Source: Prescottella sp. R16 (GTDB taxonomy: Bacteria > Actinomycetota > Actinomycetes > Mycobacteriales > Mycobacteriaceae). Taken from it: a stretch of DNA of 64,000 bases. The translations under genes and the position numbers were made by a program. The notes under the pieces are model-generated. The model saw only the letters and a list, made by a program, of their open reading frames with translations, searched no databases and was not told the DNA's origin. Location of the stretch: positions 2,976,001 to 3,040,000 of the forward strand of contig NZ_CP130943.1 in assembly GCF_030656875.1 (NCBI RefSeq). Direction: 5' to 3'. Positions 56,014-64,000 of this stretch are shown piece by piece; position 1 is the stretch's first letter, and every line of letters begins with the position of its first letter.

Positions 56014-56235
56014 CTAGCGGAAGATCTTGCGCAGCACCACGAGTCCCACGACGGCGCCGACACCGACGAGCGCGGCCTTCACCTTCGGATCGCCCAGCTT
56101 GACGAGGACGGACTGCTTGGTGGTCTCCACCAGGCGCTTGGGGTTGGTGCGGACAGCGAGCACGTCGAGTGTCTGTGCGAGCTGGTTGCGGGCGTTCTCG
56201 ATGTCCCGCTCGATGGCCTCGGTGTCCCTGGGCAC
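56014..56235 (-). CDS. DUF3618 membrane protein (Rv2520c-like)
   Basis: 73 residues from GTG 56235, with GGAGG 4 nt upstream. The amphipathic N-terminus (PRDTEAIERDIENARNQLAQTLDVLAVRTNPKRL) is the DUF3618 signature. The C-terminus is a single membrane helix, ALVGVGAVVGLVVLRKIFR. Its role is unknown. It is divergent from bcp, as in M. tuberculosis (Rv2520c-Rv2521). Confidence 0.86.
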   Translation of the reverse strand: MPRDTEAIERDIENARNQLAQTLDVLAVRTNPKRLVETTKQSVLVKLGDPKVKAALVGVGAVVGLVVLRKIFR

Positions 56236-56328
56236 GTGTCCTCCAATAGTGAATCGGTGCTGCTGTCGCCGGTCACGCTACCGGCAGCTCGGGTCAACCG
56301 TAGAACAGAAGGGTCACATCAACTTCGG

Positions 56329-56343
56329 TAGCCTCACTGGTCG
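56329..56343 (+). promoter_or_regulatory. Probable leaderless promoter of bcp
   Basis: TAGCCT at 56329-56334 is 8 nt before GTG 56343. No ribosome-binding site is present. Confidence 0.45.
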
Positions 56344-56813
56344 TGACCGACAACAGACTCGCCCCCGGCGACATCGCCCCCGACTTCACGCTGCCCGACG
56401 CCGACGGCAACGAGGTGTCGCTCGCCGACTACCGCGGCCGCAAGGTGATCGTGTACTTCTATCCGGCCGCGAGCACCCCCGGCTGCACCAAGCAGGCGTG
56501 CGACTTCCGCGACAGCCTCGCCGAGCTGAACGAGGCGGGGCTCGACGTCGTCGGCATCTCCCCCGACAAGCCGGCCAAGCTGGCGAAGTTCCGCGACAAC
56601 GAGGGACTGACGTTCCCGCTGCTGTCGGATCCGGAGAAGACGACGCTCACCGCGTGGGGCGCGTTCGGTGAGAAGAAGCTGTACGGCAAGGTCGTCCAGG
56701 GGGTCATCCGGTCGACGTTCCTGATCGACGAGGACGGCAAGGTCGAGGTGGCGCAGTACAACGTGCGTGCCACCGGTCACGTCGCGAAGCTGCGCCGCGA
56801 CCTGTCCGTCTGA
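56343..56813 (+). CDS. bcp: Thioredoxin-dependent thiol peroxidase
   Basis: 156 residues from GTG 56343. It is a Bcp/PrxQ-type peroxiredoxin: GDIAPDFTLPDADGNEVSL, then PAASTPGCTKQACDFRD, with the peroxidatic Cys and a resolving Cys five residues later, as in the alpha2 subgroup. It reduces peroxides at the expense of thioredoxin in the cytosol. The position matches Rv2521. The M20 peptidase gene converges with a 4-nt gap between the stop codons. Confidence 0.94.
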   Translation: MTDNRLAPGDIAPDFTLPDADGNEVSLADYRGRKVIVYFYPAASTPGCTKQACDFRDSLAELNEAGLDVVGISPDKPAKLAKFRDNEGLTFPLLSDPEKTTLTAWGAFGEKKLYGKVVQGVIRSTFLIDEDGKVEVAQYNVRATGHVAKLRRDLSV

Positions 56814-56817
56814 CGGG

Positions 56818-58173
56818 TCAGGCCAGGCCCTGCAGGAACAGGGCCTCGGCGACGGCCAGGTTCTCGATCTCCGACGGGTCGACGCTCTCGTTCGGGGCGT
56901 GGATCGACGCCCGCGGTTCCTCGACGCCCATGAGCACGATCTCGGCGTCGGGGAACTGCACCGCGAGCACCGTGCACAGCGGGATCGTGCCGCCCTGCCC
57001 GGCCACGGCCACTCCCCTGCCGTACGCGGCCGTCAGAGCCGCCGTCAATGCCGTGTAGCCGGGCCCCGACGTGCGGGCCCGGAACGGTTCTCCCACGGCC
57101 TCCCGTTCGACGGTGACACGCGCACCCCACGGTGCCGCCTTCTCGAGATGCGCGACGAGCGCGTCCTGCGCCCGGTGCGGGTCCATGCCGGGCGGCACCC
57201 GCAGGTTGAGCCGCGCCGATGCCCGTGGCGCGATCGCCGCGGCCGATCCGACGACCGGCGGGGCGTCGATACCGAGAATCGTCAACGCGGGCCGCGCCCA
57301 GACGGCGTCGGCGACCGTGTCCGATCCGGTGAGCCGGACCCCGTCGAGGACGCCGGCGTCGGCCCGGAACCGGTCCTCCGGGTATGCGACGCCGTCCCAC
57401 ACCTGAGCGGTGTCGAGGCCGTCGACGACGGTGTTGCCGCCGAGGTCGCGCAGGGTCGACAGCATCTGCACGAGTGCGGCCAGCGCGTCGGGCGCCGACC
57501 CGCCGTACATACCCGAATGCAGTTCGCCCGCCAGGGTTTCCACGTGTACGACGACGTTCGCGATACCGCGCAGGCTGGTGGTGAGCGTCGGCACCCCGAC
57601 CGCGACGTTGCCGGTGTCCGCGATGATCACGACGTCGGCGGCGAACAGGTCGGGCCGCTCCTGCACGAGGTGTTCGAGGCCTCCGCCCCCGGTTTCCTCG
57701 GAGCCCTCCGACACGATCCGGATGCCCACCGGCAGCGGCTCGCCGCCCGCGGTGAGTGCCCGCAACGCCAGCAGGTGCATCACGAGGTTGCCCTTGCAGT
57801 CGGCGGCGCCGCGGCCGTACCAGCGGCCGTCGCGTTCGGTGAGGGTGAACGGCGGCGATTCCCACAGTGCCTCGTCACCGGCGGGCTGGACGTCGTAGTG
57901 GCTGTAGAGCAGGACGGTGGGTGCGCCGTCGGGGCCGGGCCGGTGCCCGACGACGGCAGTCGAACCGTCGGACGTCTCGATCAGGTCCACGGACGGGATC
58001 CCGGCGCCGCGGAACGCGTCGGCGACCCACCCGGCCGCCCCGATGTTCTCCGAGGGCGGCGCCTGCCGCGGATCGGCGATGGACCGGAACGCCACCAGCT
58101 GCGCCAGCTCGTCGCGGGCCGTGGGCATCTGCGCCCGCACCCGCGACCGGATCTCGTCCACCCGTTCCACCAT
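56818..58173 (-). CDS. M20-family dipeptidase (Rv2522c-like)
   Basis: 451 residues if started at ATG 58173, 8 nt after GGAGG; a series of GTG codons upstream makes the start uncertain. Metal ligands are in LLYSHYDVQP near residue 95, YGRGAADCKGN near 125 and GSEETGGGGLEH near 160. The dimerisation lid (LHSGMYGGSAPDALAAL) splits the catalytic domain as in carnosinase-like M20 enzymes. The final metal ligand lies in EEPRASIHAPNES. It hydrolyses dipeptides or related amides in the cytosol. Confidence 0.9.
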   Translation of the reverse strand: MVERVDEIRSRVRAQMPTARDELAQLVAFRSIADPRQAPPSENIGAAGWVADAFRGAGIPSVDLIETSDGSTAVVGHRPGPDGAPTVLLYSHYDVQPAGDEALWESPPFTLTERDGRWYGRGAADCKGNLVMHLLALRALTAGGEPLPVGIRIVSEGSEETGGGGLEHLVQERPDLFAADVVIIADTGNVAVGVPTLTTSLRGIANVVVHVETLAGELHSGMYGGSAPDALAALVQMLSTLRDLGGNTVVDGLDTAQVWDGVAYPEDRFRADAGVLDGVRLTGSDTVADAVWARPALTILGIDAPPVVGSAAAIAPRASARLNLRVPPGMDPHRAQDALVAHLEKAAPWGARVTVEREAVGEPFRARTSGPGYTALTAALTAAYGRGVAVAGQGGTIPLCTVLAVQFPDAEIVLMGVEEPRASIHAPNESVDPSEIENLAVAEALFLQGLA

Positions 58174-58215
58174 CACGGCCACCTCCACACGTCTCCGACA
58201 GAGTCCCCCCAGAGC

Positions 58216-58944
58216 CTACGAGCCGTGCTGCTCGACGAAACGTTCCACACCGTCGAGCAGCAGCGCCAGCGCGAACCGGAAGTCCGTATCCGCCCAGTCC
58301 ACATCGTCGTCCTCGAAACCGCCGTCCGCGAGTGCGGTGGTGAGCGCCGGGAATCGGGCGGGGTCGAGCACTCGGGTGAGGATGCTCGCGTAGTCGTCCG
58401 GTTCGGCGTCCGGGGACAGGTCGACGGCGAACCGCGCCCGTCCGATGACGTGGACCGAGACGTTGAGAGCGATCTGCACTTTGAGTGGTTCGGGCAGTCC
58501 GGTCGACGCCAGGCAGCCGAGCGCCGCCTCGAGCCAGGCCATGTTGTTCGGTCCGAGCGGCGCACCGCTGATGGGCAACCGCAGCCACCAGCGGTGACGC
58601 ATGAGGGCGTCGTACTCGGCACGCGCCCACACCTCCAGGCCCTCACGCCACGACAGGCCGGGCGCGATGTCGGGCGGAGTGCCGACCACCCGATCCGAGA
58701 TCAGTTCGAGCAGTTCGTCCTTGCTGCGAACGTACCGGTACAGCGACATCGTGGTGAAACCGAGCCGCTTCGCGACCCGCGCCATGGACAGTGCCGCCAC
58801 ACCTTCCTCGTCGGCGAGTTCGATTGCGGCGTCGAGTATTTCGTTCAGGCTCAGCCCCCTGCGGGGCCCCCGGGCCCCGGCGTCGTCCAGCCCCCACGCC
58901 AGTTCGACGACACGCGGCAGCGACGCGCTCTCCGTGGTGTCCAT
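58216..58944 (-). CDS. TetR-family repressor of the DrrAB-like exporter
   Basis: 242 residues from ATG 58944, with GAGGAG upstream. The HTH is AAIELADEEGVAALSMARVAKRLGFTTMSLYRYVRSKDELLELI (residues 40-83), and the C-terminus is of the TetR_C/tetracycline-repressor type (ILTRVLDPARFPALTTAL). It is divergent from a two-gene ABC exporter with a clear operator between, the usual arrangement for drug-inducible efflux. Confidence 0.9.
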   Translation of the reverse strand: MDTTESASLPRVVELAWGLDDAGARGPRRGLSLNEILDAAIELADEEGVAALSMARVAKRLGFTTMSLYRYVRSKDELLELISDRVVGTPPDIAPGLSWREGLEVWARAEYDALMRHRWWLRLPISGAPLGPNNMAWLEAALGCLASTGLPEPLKVQIALNVSVHVIGRARFAVDLSPDAEPDDYASILTRVLDPARFPALTTALADGGFEDDDVDWADTDFRFALALLLDGVERFVEQHGS

Positions 58945-58993
58945 CCGTGTCCGCTCCTCGCCAAGTGCCCGGCACACTCTTGCGCTCATCCTA

Positions 58994-59036
58994 AAACTGC
59001 GTATCGTCTAAACAGTTGTGTACGTCATACACAGTT
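58994..59036. promoter_or_regulatory. Composite operator between tetR and the ABC exporter
   Basis: TGTGTA (59017-59022), CGTCA, TACACA (59028-59033) is a perfect palindrome. An outer pair AAACTG (58994-58999) and CAGTTT (59031-59036) adds a second symmetry, and the element covers most of the 109-bp divergent promoter. Confidence 0.6.
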
Positions 59037-59053
59037 TATCGAGAGGGTTACTC

Positions 59054-60007
59054 GTGAAACCACACCGACCCGGCCACGCCGTCGCCGTGACCGGCCTCCG
59101 CAAGACGTTCGGCGACCGCACCGTGCTCGACGGCGTCGACCTGCACATCCCCACCGGATCCGTCTTCGCGCTGCTCGGCGCCAACGGCGCCGGGAAGACC
59201 ACCACCGTGCGGGTCCTGTCGACGCTGCTCCCCTTCGATGCAGGCGACGTGGAGGTCGCCGGCCACCGTCTCCCCGACGCCGCGCACGCCGTCCGCGCCG
59301 ACATCAGCGTCACCGGCCAGTACGCGTCGGTCGACGCCCTGCTGACCGGCCGCGAGAACCTCATGCTGATGAGCGCCCTGCACCACCTCGGCCGACGCGA
59401 ATCCCGGCTCCGCACAGAAGAACTCCTGCACCGCTTCGACCTGACGGGTGCCGCGGACCGCCGCGCCGACACGTATTCGGGTGGCATGCGGCGCCGCCTG
59501 GATCTCGCGATGAGCCTGGTCGCCCACCCCACCGTGCTCTTCCTCGACGAACCGACCACCGGACTGGACCCGCGCAGCCGCCGGGACATGTGGGAGATGG
59601 TGCGCGAACTGGTCCGGGAGGGCACAACGATCCTGCTCACCACGCAGTACCTCGACGAGGCGGACGAACTCGCCGACCGCATCGCCGTGCTCGACGGCGG
59701 ACGCATCGTCGCCGAAGGCACCCCCGACGAACTCAAACGTCTCGTCCCCGGCGGCCACCTCGCCCTGCGTCTGCGGGACACGACGCAGCTGGCCCGGGTG
59801 AGCAGCGCCCTGCCCGACGCCGTCGTCGATGCCGACACCGCGACCCTGGCGGTCCCGACCGACGGCAGCGTCCGCTCGCTACGGGACGTACTGGACCGGA
59901 TCGACGACCCGACGCTGTCCTTCGAGCGGTTCGCGCTCGACACCCCCGATCTCGACGACGTCTTCTTCGCCTTGACCCGGGCCGACCGGAAGGAGCCTGT
60001 GCGATGA
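59054..60007 (+). CDS. ABC transporter ATP-binding protein (DrrA-like)
   Basis: 317 residues from GTG 59054, with GAGAGGG upstream. Walker A is GANGAGKTTT near residue 42, the signature TYSGGMRRRLDLA near 138, Walker B VLFLDEPTTGLDPRS near 160, and the H-loop region TTQYLDEADELADR. The C-terminal extension (SFERFALDTPDLDDVFFALT) is the DrrA/DRA type. With the permease it would pump hydrophobic drugs outwards. ATGA overlap with the permease gene shows coupled translation. Confidence 0.92.
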   Translation: MKPHRPGHAVAVTGLRKTFGDRTVLDGVDLHIPTGSVFALLGANGAGKTTTVRVLSTLLPFDAGDVEVAGHRLPDAAHAVRADISVTGQYASVDALLTGRENLMLMSALHHLGRRESRLRTEELLHRFDLTGAADRRADTYSGGMRRRLDLAMSLVAHPTVLFLDEPTTGLDPRSRRDMWEMVRELVREGTTILLTTQYLDEADELADRIAVLDGGRIVAEGTPDELKRLVPGGHLALRLRDTTQLARVSSALPDAVVDADTATLAVPTDGSVRSLRDVLDRIDDPTLSFERFALDTPDLDDVFFALTRADRKEPVR

Positions 60008-60786
60008 CCGCCTCCCCGAGCCGCGATGTCCGAACCGTGGGGCCCGACTCGTGGGCCATGCTGCGGCGCAACCTGACCCATGTCACCCGCAGCCCGGACA
60101 CCATGATCACCGCCGTCGCGTTACCGGTCATGCTGATGCTGCTGTTCGTGTACGTGTTCGGCGGTGCGATCGACACCGGCCGCGCCTACATCGACTACGT
60201 GGTGCCCGGCATCGTCCTGTTGTGCGTCGCGTTCGGCTCGTCCACCACCGCCGTCAGCGTGTCGAGCGACATGACCGACGGCATCGTCGACCGGTTCCGC
60301 ACCCTGCCCATCGCCCGGTCCGCCGTCCTCAACGGCCATGTCCTGGCGAGCGTCGTCCGCAATCTGATCACCGGGGCCGTCGTCGTCGCCGTTGCCCTCC
60401 TCATGGGTTTCCGTCCGACCGCGGACCCCGTGCGCTGGCTCGGCGTGATCGCGGTCGTGGTCCTGTTCGTGTTCGCCCTGTCGTATCTGGCCACCGCGCT
60501 CGGACTGCTCGCGAAGAATCCCGAGGCCGCGAACGGCTTCACGTTCGCGATCCTGTTCCTGCCGTACGTCAGCAGCGCCTTCGTGCCCGCCGAGACGATG
60601 CCGTCCTGGCTGCGGTGGTTCGCGGAGAACCAACCGGTGACCCCTGTCATCGAGACCGTGCGCGGCCTGCTCACGGGCACCGCGATCGGTGCCTCCGCCT
60701 GGCTGGCGGTCGCCTGGTGCACCGTCATCGCCGTCGTCGGATTCGGGTCCGCCACCGTGCTCTACCGCCGGCGCACCGGCCGATAA
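60004..60786 (+). CDS. ABC-2 type permease (DrrB-like)
   Basis: 260 residues from ATG 60004, overlapping the ATPase stop as ATGA. Six membrane helices are predicted by eye, starting AVALPVMLMLLFVYVFGGAI. The ABC-2 motif region AETMPSWLRWFAENQPVTPVIETVRGLLTG near residue 200-230 is diagnostic for DrrB-type daunorubicin exporters. It forms a heterodimer-type pump with the preceding ATPase. Confidence 0.91.
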   Translation: MTASPSRDVRTVGPDSWAMLRRNLTHVTRSPDTMITAVALPVMLMLLFVYVFGGAIDTGRAYIDYVVPGIVLLCVAFGSSTTAVSVSSDMTDGIVDRFRTLPIARSAVLNGHVLASVVRNLITGAVVVAVALLMGFRPTADPVRWLGVIAVVVLFVFALSYLATALGLLAKNPEAANGFTFAILFLPYVSSAFVPAETMPSWLRWFAENQPVTPVIETVRGLLTGTAIGASAWLAVAWCTVIAVVGFGSATVLYRRRTGR

Positions 60787-60856
60787 GCGGTACCGCCGGA
60801 AACACGAGAACGGGAAGTTCGTCGAATCCTGCGCAAAAGACCGATAACCTGTTCTC

Positions 60857-61546
60857 GTGGAGTCCACTACCAGCCGCCGTCCGTCCCGCCGGGTGGACCC
60901 CGCGTTGGAGGTCCAGAGCGATCCCCAGGAGCTGGTGCCTCGGCGGCGCCCGACCCAGGAACGCAGCCGACGCAAATTCGACGCCCTGCTCACCGCGTCC
61001 CGCGACCTGCTCGTCGATGTCGGTTTCGAGTCGTTCACGTGCGAGGAGGTCGCGGCCCGTGCCGAGGTGCCGATCGGCACGCTGTACCAGTTCTTCGCCA
61101 ACAAGTACGTCATCGTGTGCGAACTGAACCGGCAGGACCTCGTCGGCGTCCAGCAGGAACTGGAAACGTTCAGCGGAGAGGTGCCGTCGATCGACTGGCT
61201 GCGTTTCCTCAACAAGTTCGTCGACCACATGGCCGGACTGTGGACGTCCGACCCGTCCCGGCGCGAAGTGTGGCTGGCGATGCAGTCGACGCCGTCGACC
61301 CGCGCCACCGGCATGATCCACGAGAAGCAGTTCGCCGAGCAGGTCGCCTTGATGCTGGCACCGCTCACCCCGCACACCCCGCGGGAGCGTCGCACTCTGA
61401 TGGCCGAGGTCCTCGTGCACGTCGTGTACTCGATGCTCAACTTCTCGGTGCAGGACGGGCAGAGCCACGCCGACGCCGTCGCCGAACTCAAACGCCTCAT
61501 GGGCGCATACCTCGTCGTTGCGGAGAAGGAAGCCCGCGCCAAGTAG
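60857..61546 (+). CDS. TetR-family regulator
   Basis: 229 residues from GTG 60857; TAACCT at 60845-60850 lies 6 nt upstream and no ribosome-binding site is seen, so the mRNA is probably leaderless. After a basic N-terminal extension the HTH reads LLTASRDLLVDVGFESFTCEEVAARAEVPIGTLYQFFANK (residues 44-83). The helical ligand domain ends in LKRLMGAYLVVAEKEARAK. It follows the exporter on the same strand after 70 nt but has its own promoter, so it may act elsewhere. Confidence 0.87.
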   Translation: MESTTSRRPSRRVDPALEVQSDPQELVPRRRPTQERSRRKFDALLTASRDLLVDVGFESFTCEEVAARAEVPIGTLYQFFANKYVIVCELNRQDLVGVQQELETFSGEVPSIDWLRFLNKFVDHMAGLWTSDPSRREVWLAMQSTPSTRATGMIHEKQFAEQVALMLAPLTPHTPRERRTLMAEVLVHVVYSMLNFSVQDGQSHADAVAELKRLMGAYLVVAEKEARAK

Positions 61547-61571
61547 CAGCCCACGCATGCAGGGCAGAAAC

Positions 61572-61614
61572 ACCGAGGCCGGCCGACGGATTGTGTCCGT
61601 CGACCGGCCTCGGT
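61572..61614. terminator. Terminator between the TetR gene and acpS
   Basis: Arms 61572-61590 and 61596-61614 pair over 19 bp with one mismatch, loop TTGTG, followed by TCTTTTTCC on the plus strand. It lies 18 nt before the stop of the opposing acpS gene. Confidence 0.88.
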
Positions 61615-61631
61615 TCTTTTTCCGTGCTCGA

Positions 61632-62045
61632 TCAGCCGTTGGGCGCGATCGGGTCAGGTTCTTCGATCACCACCATCGCGCCCGCGACGTCGCCGTCGTG
61701 GGTGAGCGACAGGTGGATCTTGGCGCTGGGCAGGAACTGGGCGGCCTCACCGTGCAGCTTGATGGTGGGCCGGCCCCACGCGTCGTTGACGACCTCGACG
61801 AGTTCGTAGGCGTTGTCGCCGACGGCGGGGGGCCGCGCGAACCGCGAGGCCGCCCACGCCTTGATGACGGCTTCCTTGGCGGCCCAGCGGACCGCGTAGT
61901 GCCGGGCCGGGTCGGTACTGCGGGTTTCGCAGTACCGACGCTCGGCCGGACGGAAGCTCGACTTCATTGCGGTGCCGGGCATTTTCAGTTGCTCGGCGAA
62001 CTCCGAAATCGTGACGACGTCGAAACCGATCCCCAGGATCGCCAC
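61632..62045 (-). CDS. acpS: Holo-[acyl-carrier-protein] synthase for FAS-I
   Basis: 137 residues from GTG 62045, which shares a base with the fas stop (TAGTG). Motifs of the AcpS phosphopantetheinyl transferase are GIGFDVVTISEF at the N-terminus, with the magnesium Asp, and WAAKEAVIKAW near residue 55-65. HLSLTHDGDVAGAMVV closes the active site. It transfers phosphopantetheine from CoA to the ACP domain of the FAS just upstream. The pair matches Rv2523c-Rv2524c. Confidence 0.94.
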   Translation of the reverse strand: MAILGIGFDVVTISEFAEQLKMPGTAMKSSFRPAERRYCETRSTDPARHYAVRWAAKEAVIKAWAASRFARPPAVGDNAYELVEVVNDAWGRPTIKLHGEAAQFLPSAKIHLSLTHDGDVAGAMVVIEEPDPIAPNG

Positions 62046-64000
62046 TACTGGCACCCCGGCTTCCCGGTGAAGTACACGCTGTCGGCTCCGAGGCGGGCGT
62101 CCTCGTCGAGGAGCACGTCGGCCTCGAGCTGACGGGTCACCTTCGCCGGCACCGAGTCGCCGCCGAGGCGGCGGTCCGCGGGACGCTCGTAGAGAGCGTC
62201 GCCGCCGCACATCGCGGACGCCAGGCGGCGCTGCCCGTCGATGGTGCGCTGCTGTGCCTGCGCGAGGTACGCCGCGCGCCGGTCCGCCGGGATCGACTCG
62301 ACGAACGCCTGCGGGTGCACGACCGCGATCAGCCCGGACACGTGCCCGAAGCCGAGGCTGGTGAGCAGGCCCGCCTTGAGCGGCAGCCGGTCACCGAACC
62401 GCAGCGGGGTCCGCGGCCACACCAGGTGCGAGAACTCGGCCATCTTGTCGTCGACACAGTCGAGGCTGCGGTTCGGTGGGACGACGCCCTGGCCGAGGAC
62501 CTGGCACAGGCCGATCAGCTGGAACGCCGCCGCACCGCCCTTGGCGTGACCGGTCAGCGTCTTCTGCGAGACGACGAACAGCGGGGCGCCCTCGCTGCGG
62601 CCCAGGGCCGCCGCCAGACGCTCGTGCAGTTCGGCCTCGTTCGGATCGTTCGCGGCGGTCGAGGTGTCGTGCTTGGAGATCACCGAGATGTCGTCCGCGG
62701 TGACGCCCAGTGCCGCCAGCGACAGCGCCAGCTGCGAGTCCTGGCCGCCACGGCCGGCGCCGAGGGCACCGATACCGGGTGCCGGGATCGACGTGTGGAC
62801 GCCGTCCGCGAACGAACCCGCCCAGGCGACGACACCGAGGACCGGCAGGCCCATCTCGAGCGCGACGTCGCCGCGCGCCAGCAGGATGGTGCCGCCACCG
62901 GCGGACTCGACGAAGCCGCCGCGACGACGGTCGTTGGCCCGCGAGAAGCGGTTGTCGTCGATGCCCTTGGCGGTCATCTCGTCCGACTTGGCGGTCGCCG
63001 ACATGTCACCGAAGCCGATGATGCCCTCGATGCCGAGGTCGTCGAAGCCGCCGGCGACGACGAGCTGCGCCTTGCCCAGCTTGATCTTGTCGACGCCCTC
63101 CTCGACGGAGACCGCGGCCGTGGCGCACGCCGCGACCGGGTGCACCATCGCACCGTAGCCACCGACGTACGACTGGACGACGTGCGCCGCAATCACATTC
63201 GGCAGGGCTTCCTGCAGGATGTCGTTGGCGCGGGACTCGCCGAGCAGTGTGTCGACGTACAGCGAGCGCATCGACGTCATACCGCCCATGCCGGTGCCCT
63301 GCGTGTTGGCGACCAGCGACGGGTGCACCCAGCGCAGCAGCTCCGACGGGGTGAAGCCGCCGGTGAGGAACGCGTCGACGGTGGTGACGATGTTCCACAG
63401 GCCCACCCGGTCCACGGAGCCGGCCATGTCGGCGGGGATGCCCCACTTGGTGACGTCGAACCCGGTGGGGATCTGGCCACCGACCGTGCGGGTCAGCTTC
63501 GCCTTGCGCGGCACGCGGATCTCGGTGCCCGCCTTGCGGGTGACGGTCCAGTCACCGGACTCCGGATCGACCGCCGCGGTGGTGTTCTCCGGGTCGGAGT
63601 CCACGAACGCGCGGGCCTCGGCCTCGGAGCCGACGACGAACGACAGGTCCTTGTCGATGAACACCGACGTCAGCAGCGGCGCCGTGTTGTCGACCATCGC
63701 GCCCTCGTCACCGTAGGTGCGGATGCCGCAGCGTTCGACGACGGCGTCGTGGTAACGGTCGGCGATCTCCGCCTCCGGCACCAGCTCGCCGGACTCGACG
63801 TCGTACCAGCCGGGGGTGGGGTCGTTCTCCCACGCGACCAGCCCGGTGTTCCAGGCGAGTTCGAGGACGCCGGCCGCCGACAGCTGCTCGTCGACCTCCA
63901 TCTCGAAACGGGTCCGCGAGGAGCCGTACGGGCCGAGCTCACCGGCGCCGACGATGACGACCAGCTCGGACGGGTCGACGTCCAGCTCGGTCCACGCCGG
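62045..64000 (-). CDS. fas: Type I fatty acid synthase, C-terminal part (runs off the window)
   Basis: The frame is open from the window edge at 64000 and gives the last 651 residues of the roughly 3000-residue mycobacterial-type FAS-I. The visible part is the end of the ketoreductase region (VIVGAGELGPYGSS) and the whole ketosynthase domain: catalytic Cys in HPVAACATAAVSVEEG, His in SKHDTSTAANDPNEAEL and Lys/His in QKTLTGHAKGGAAAFQ. The megasynthase makes the acyl-CoA primers for membrane lipid and mycolate synthesis. acpS is translationally coupled behind it. Confidence 0.95.
   Translation of the reverse strand, partial: PAWTELDVDPSELVVIVGAGELGPYGSSRTRFEMEVDEQLSAAGVLELAWNTGLVAWENDPTPGWYDVESGELVPEAEIADRYHDAVVERCGIRTYGDEGAMVDNTAPLLTSVFIDKDLSFVVGSEAEARAFVDSDPENTTAAVDPESGDWTVTRKAGTEIRVPRKAKLTRTVGGQIPTGFDVTKWGIPADMAGSVDRVGLWNIVTTVDAFLTGGFTPSELLRWVHPSLVANTQGTGMGGMTSMRSLYVDTLLGESRANDILQEALPNVIAAHVVQSYVGGYGAMVHPVAACATAAVSVEEGVDKIKLGKAQLVVAGGFDDLGIEGIIGFGDMSATAKSDEMTAKGIDDNRFSRANDRRRGGFVESAGGGTILLARGDVALEMGLPVLGVVAWAGSFADGVHTSIPAPGIGALGAGRGGQDSQLALSLAALGVTADDISVISKHDTSTAANDPNEAELHERLAAALGRSEGAPLFVVSQKTLTGHAKGGAAAFQLIGLCQVLGQGVVPPNRSLDCVDDKMAEFSHLVWPRTPLRFGDRLPLKAGLLTSLGFGHVSGLIAVVHPQAFVESIPADRRAAYLAQAQQRTIDGQRRLASAMCGGDALYERPADRRLGGDSVPAKVTRQLEADVLLDEDARLGADSVYFTGKPGCQ

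Noticed and set aside
56767..60003. A long open frame joined in phase to the exporter permease gene
   Set aside because: It lies antisense to the peptidase and TetR genes and is Arg/Pro-rich. The real permease starts at 60004 with an ATGA overlap.

Overview
The window is high-GC DNA with many GTG starts. It carries a mycothiol-dependent nitroreductase homologue, a type I fatty acid synthase with its own AcpS, and an LpqH-like lipoprotein, which points to a mycolic-acid actinobacterium. Two stretches repeat the gene order and strand pattern I recall from Mycobacterium tuberculosis: Rv2464c-Rv2478c at about 1.9-27.8 kb and Rv2509-Rv2524c at about 49.5-64 kb. There are no PE/PPE genes and there are many two-component oxidoreductase units, so a Rhodococcus-like (Nocardiaceae) genome is the best guess. 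Species is not resolved. I see no insertion sequence, phage, integrase or CRISPR array.

Region 1 (1-18 kb): a partial nitronate monooxygenase and a DUF1542-type membrane protein, then the core block nei2-rpiB, mycothiol nitroreductase, ferredoxin-reductase-type flavoprotein, pepN, DUF5130 gene with a small membrane partner, HNH nuclease, glbO and aglA. Species-specific inserts follow: a diiron (AurF-like) oxygenase in an operon with a ferredoxin/FNR fusion, small membrane proteins, an LpqH-like lipoprotein, a P450-TetR pair and a secreted protein.

Region 2 (17.7-30 kb, minus strand): conserved hypothetical, thioesterase and the 1624-residue NAD-glutamate dehydrogenase with overlapping start/stop codons, then a second thioesterase and ettA, a secreted lipase, an SSB-like gene and a CopD-CtaG fusion.

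Region 3 (30-49.5 kb) is accessory: LysR genes, tRNA-Arg, mqo with a divergent LysR, a secreted DUF4185 protein, NADP-glutamate dehydrogenase, a desaturase/reductase/TetR unit, a MerR-hydrolase pair, a hydrolase, a TetR-thioesterase pair, and a PadR-fadH operon divergent from an Atg22-like transporter. Most catabolic genes sit beside a divergent or co-transcribed regulator with a visible operator-like repeat.

Region 4 (49.5-64 kb) returns to the core: SDR, orn, tRNA-His, L,D-transpeptidase, two identical tRNA-Lys genes, DUF3618 gene, bcp, M20 peptidase, acpS and the 3' end of fas. Interspersed are a decarboxylase gene with an internal deletion preceded by a 16-bp perfect hairpin that covers its ribosome-binding site and start codon, an NDMA-type alcohol dehydrogenase, a 47-residue hydrophobic peptide gene, and a TetR-controlled DrrAB-like exporter.

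A recurring signal is a TANNNT hexamer 6-8 nt before the start codon of genes lacking a Shine-Dalgarno sequence (30245, 40380, 43054, 46779, 49499, 52607, 56343, 60857), suggesting leaderless transcripts.
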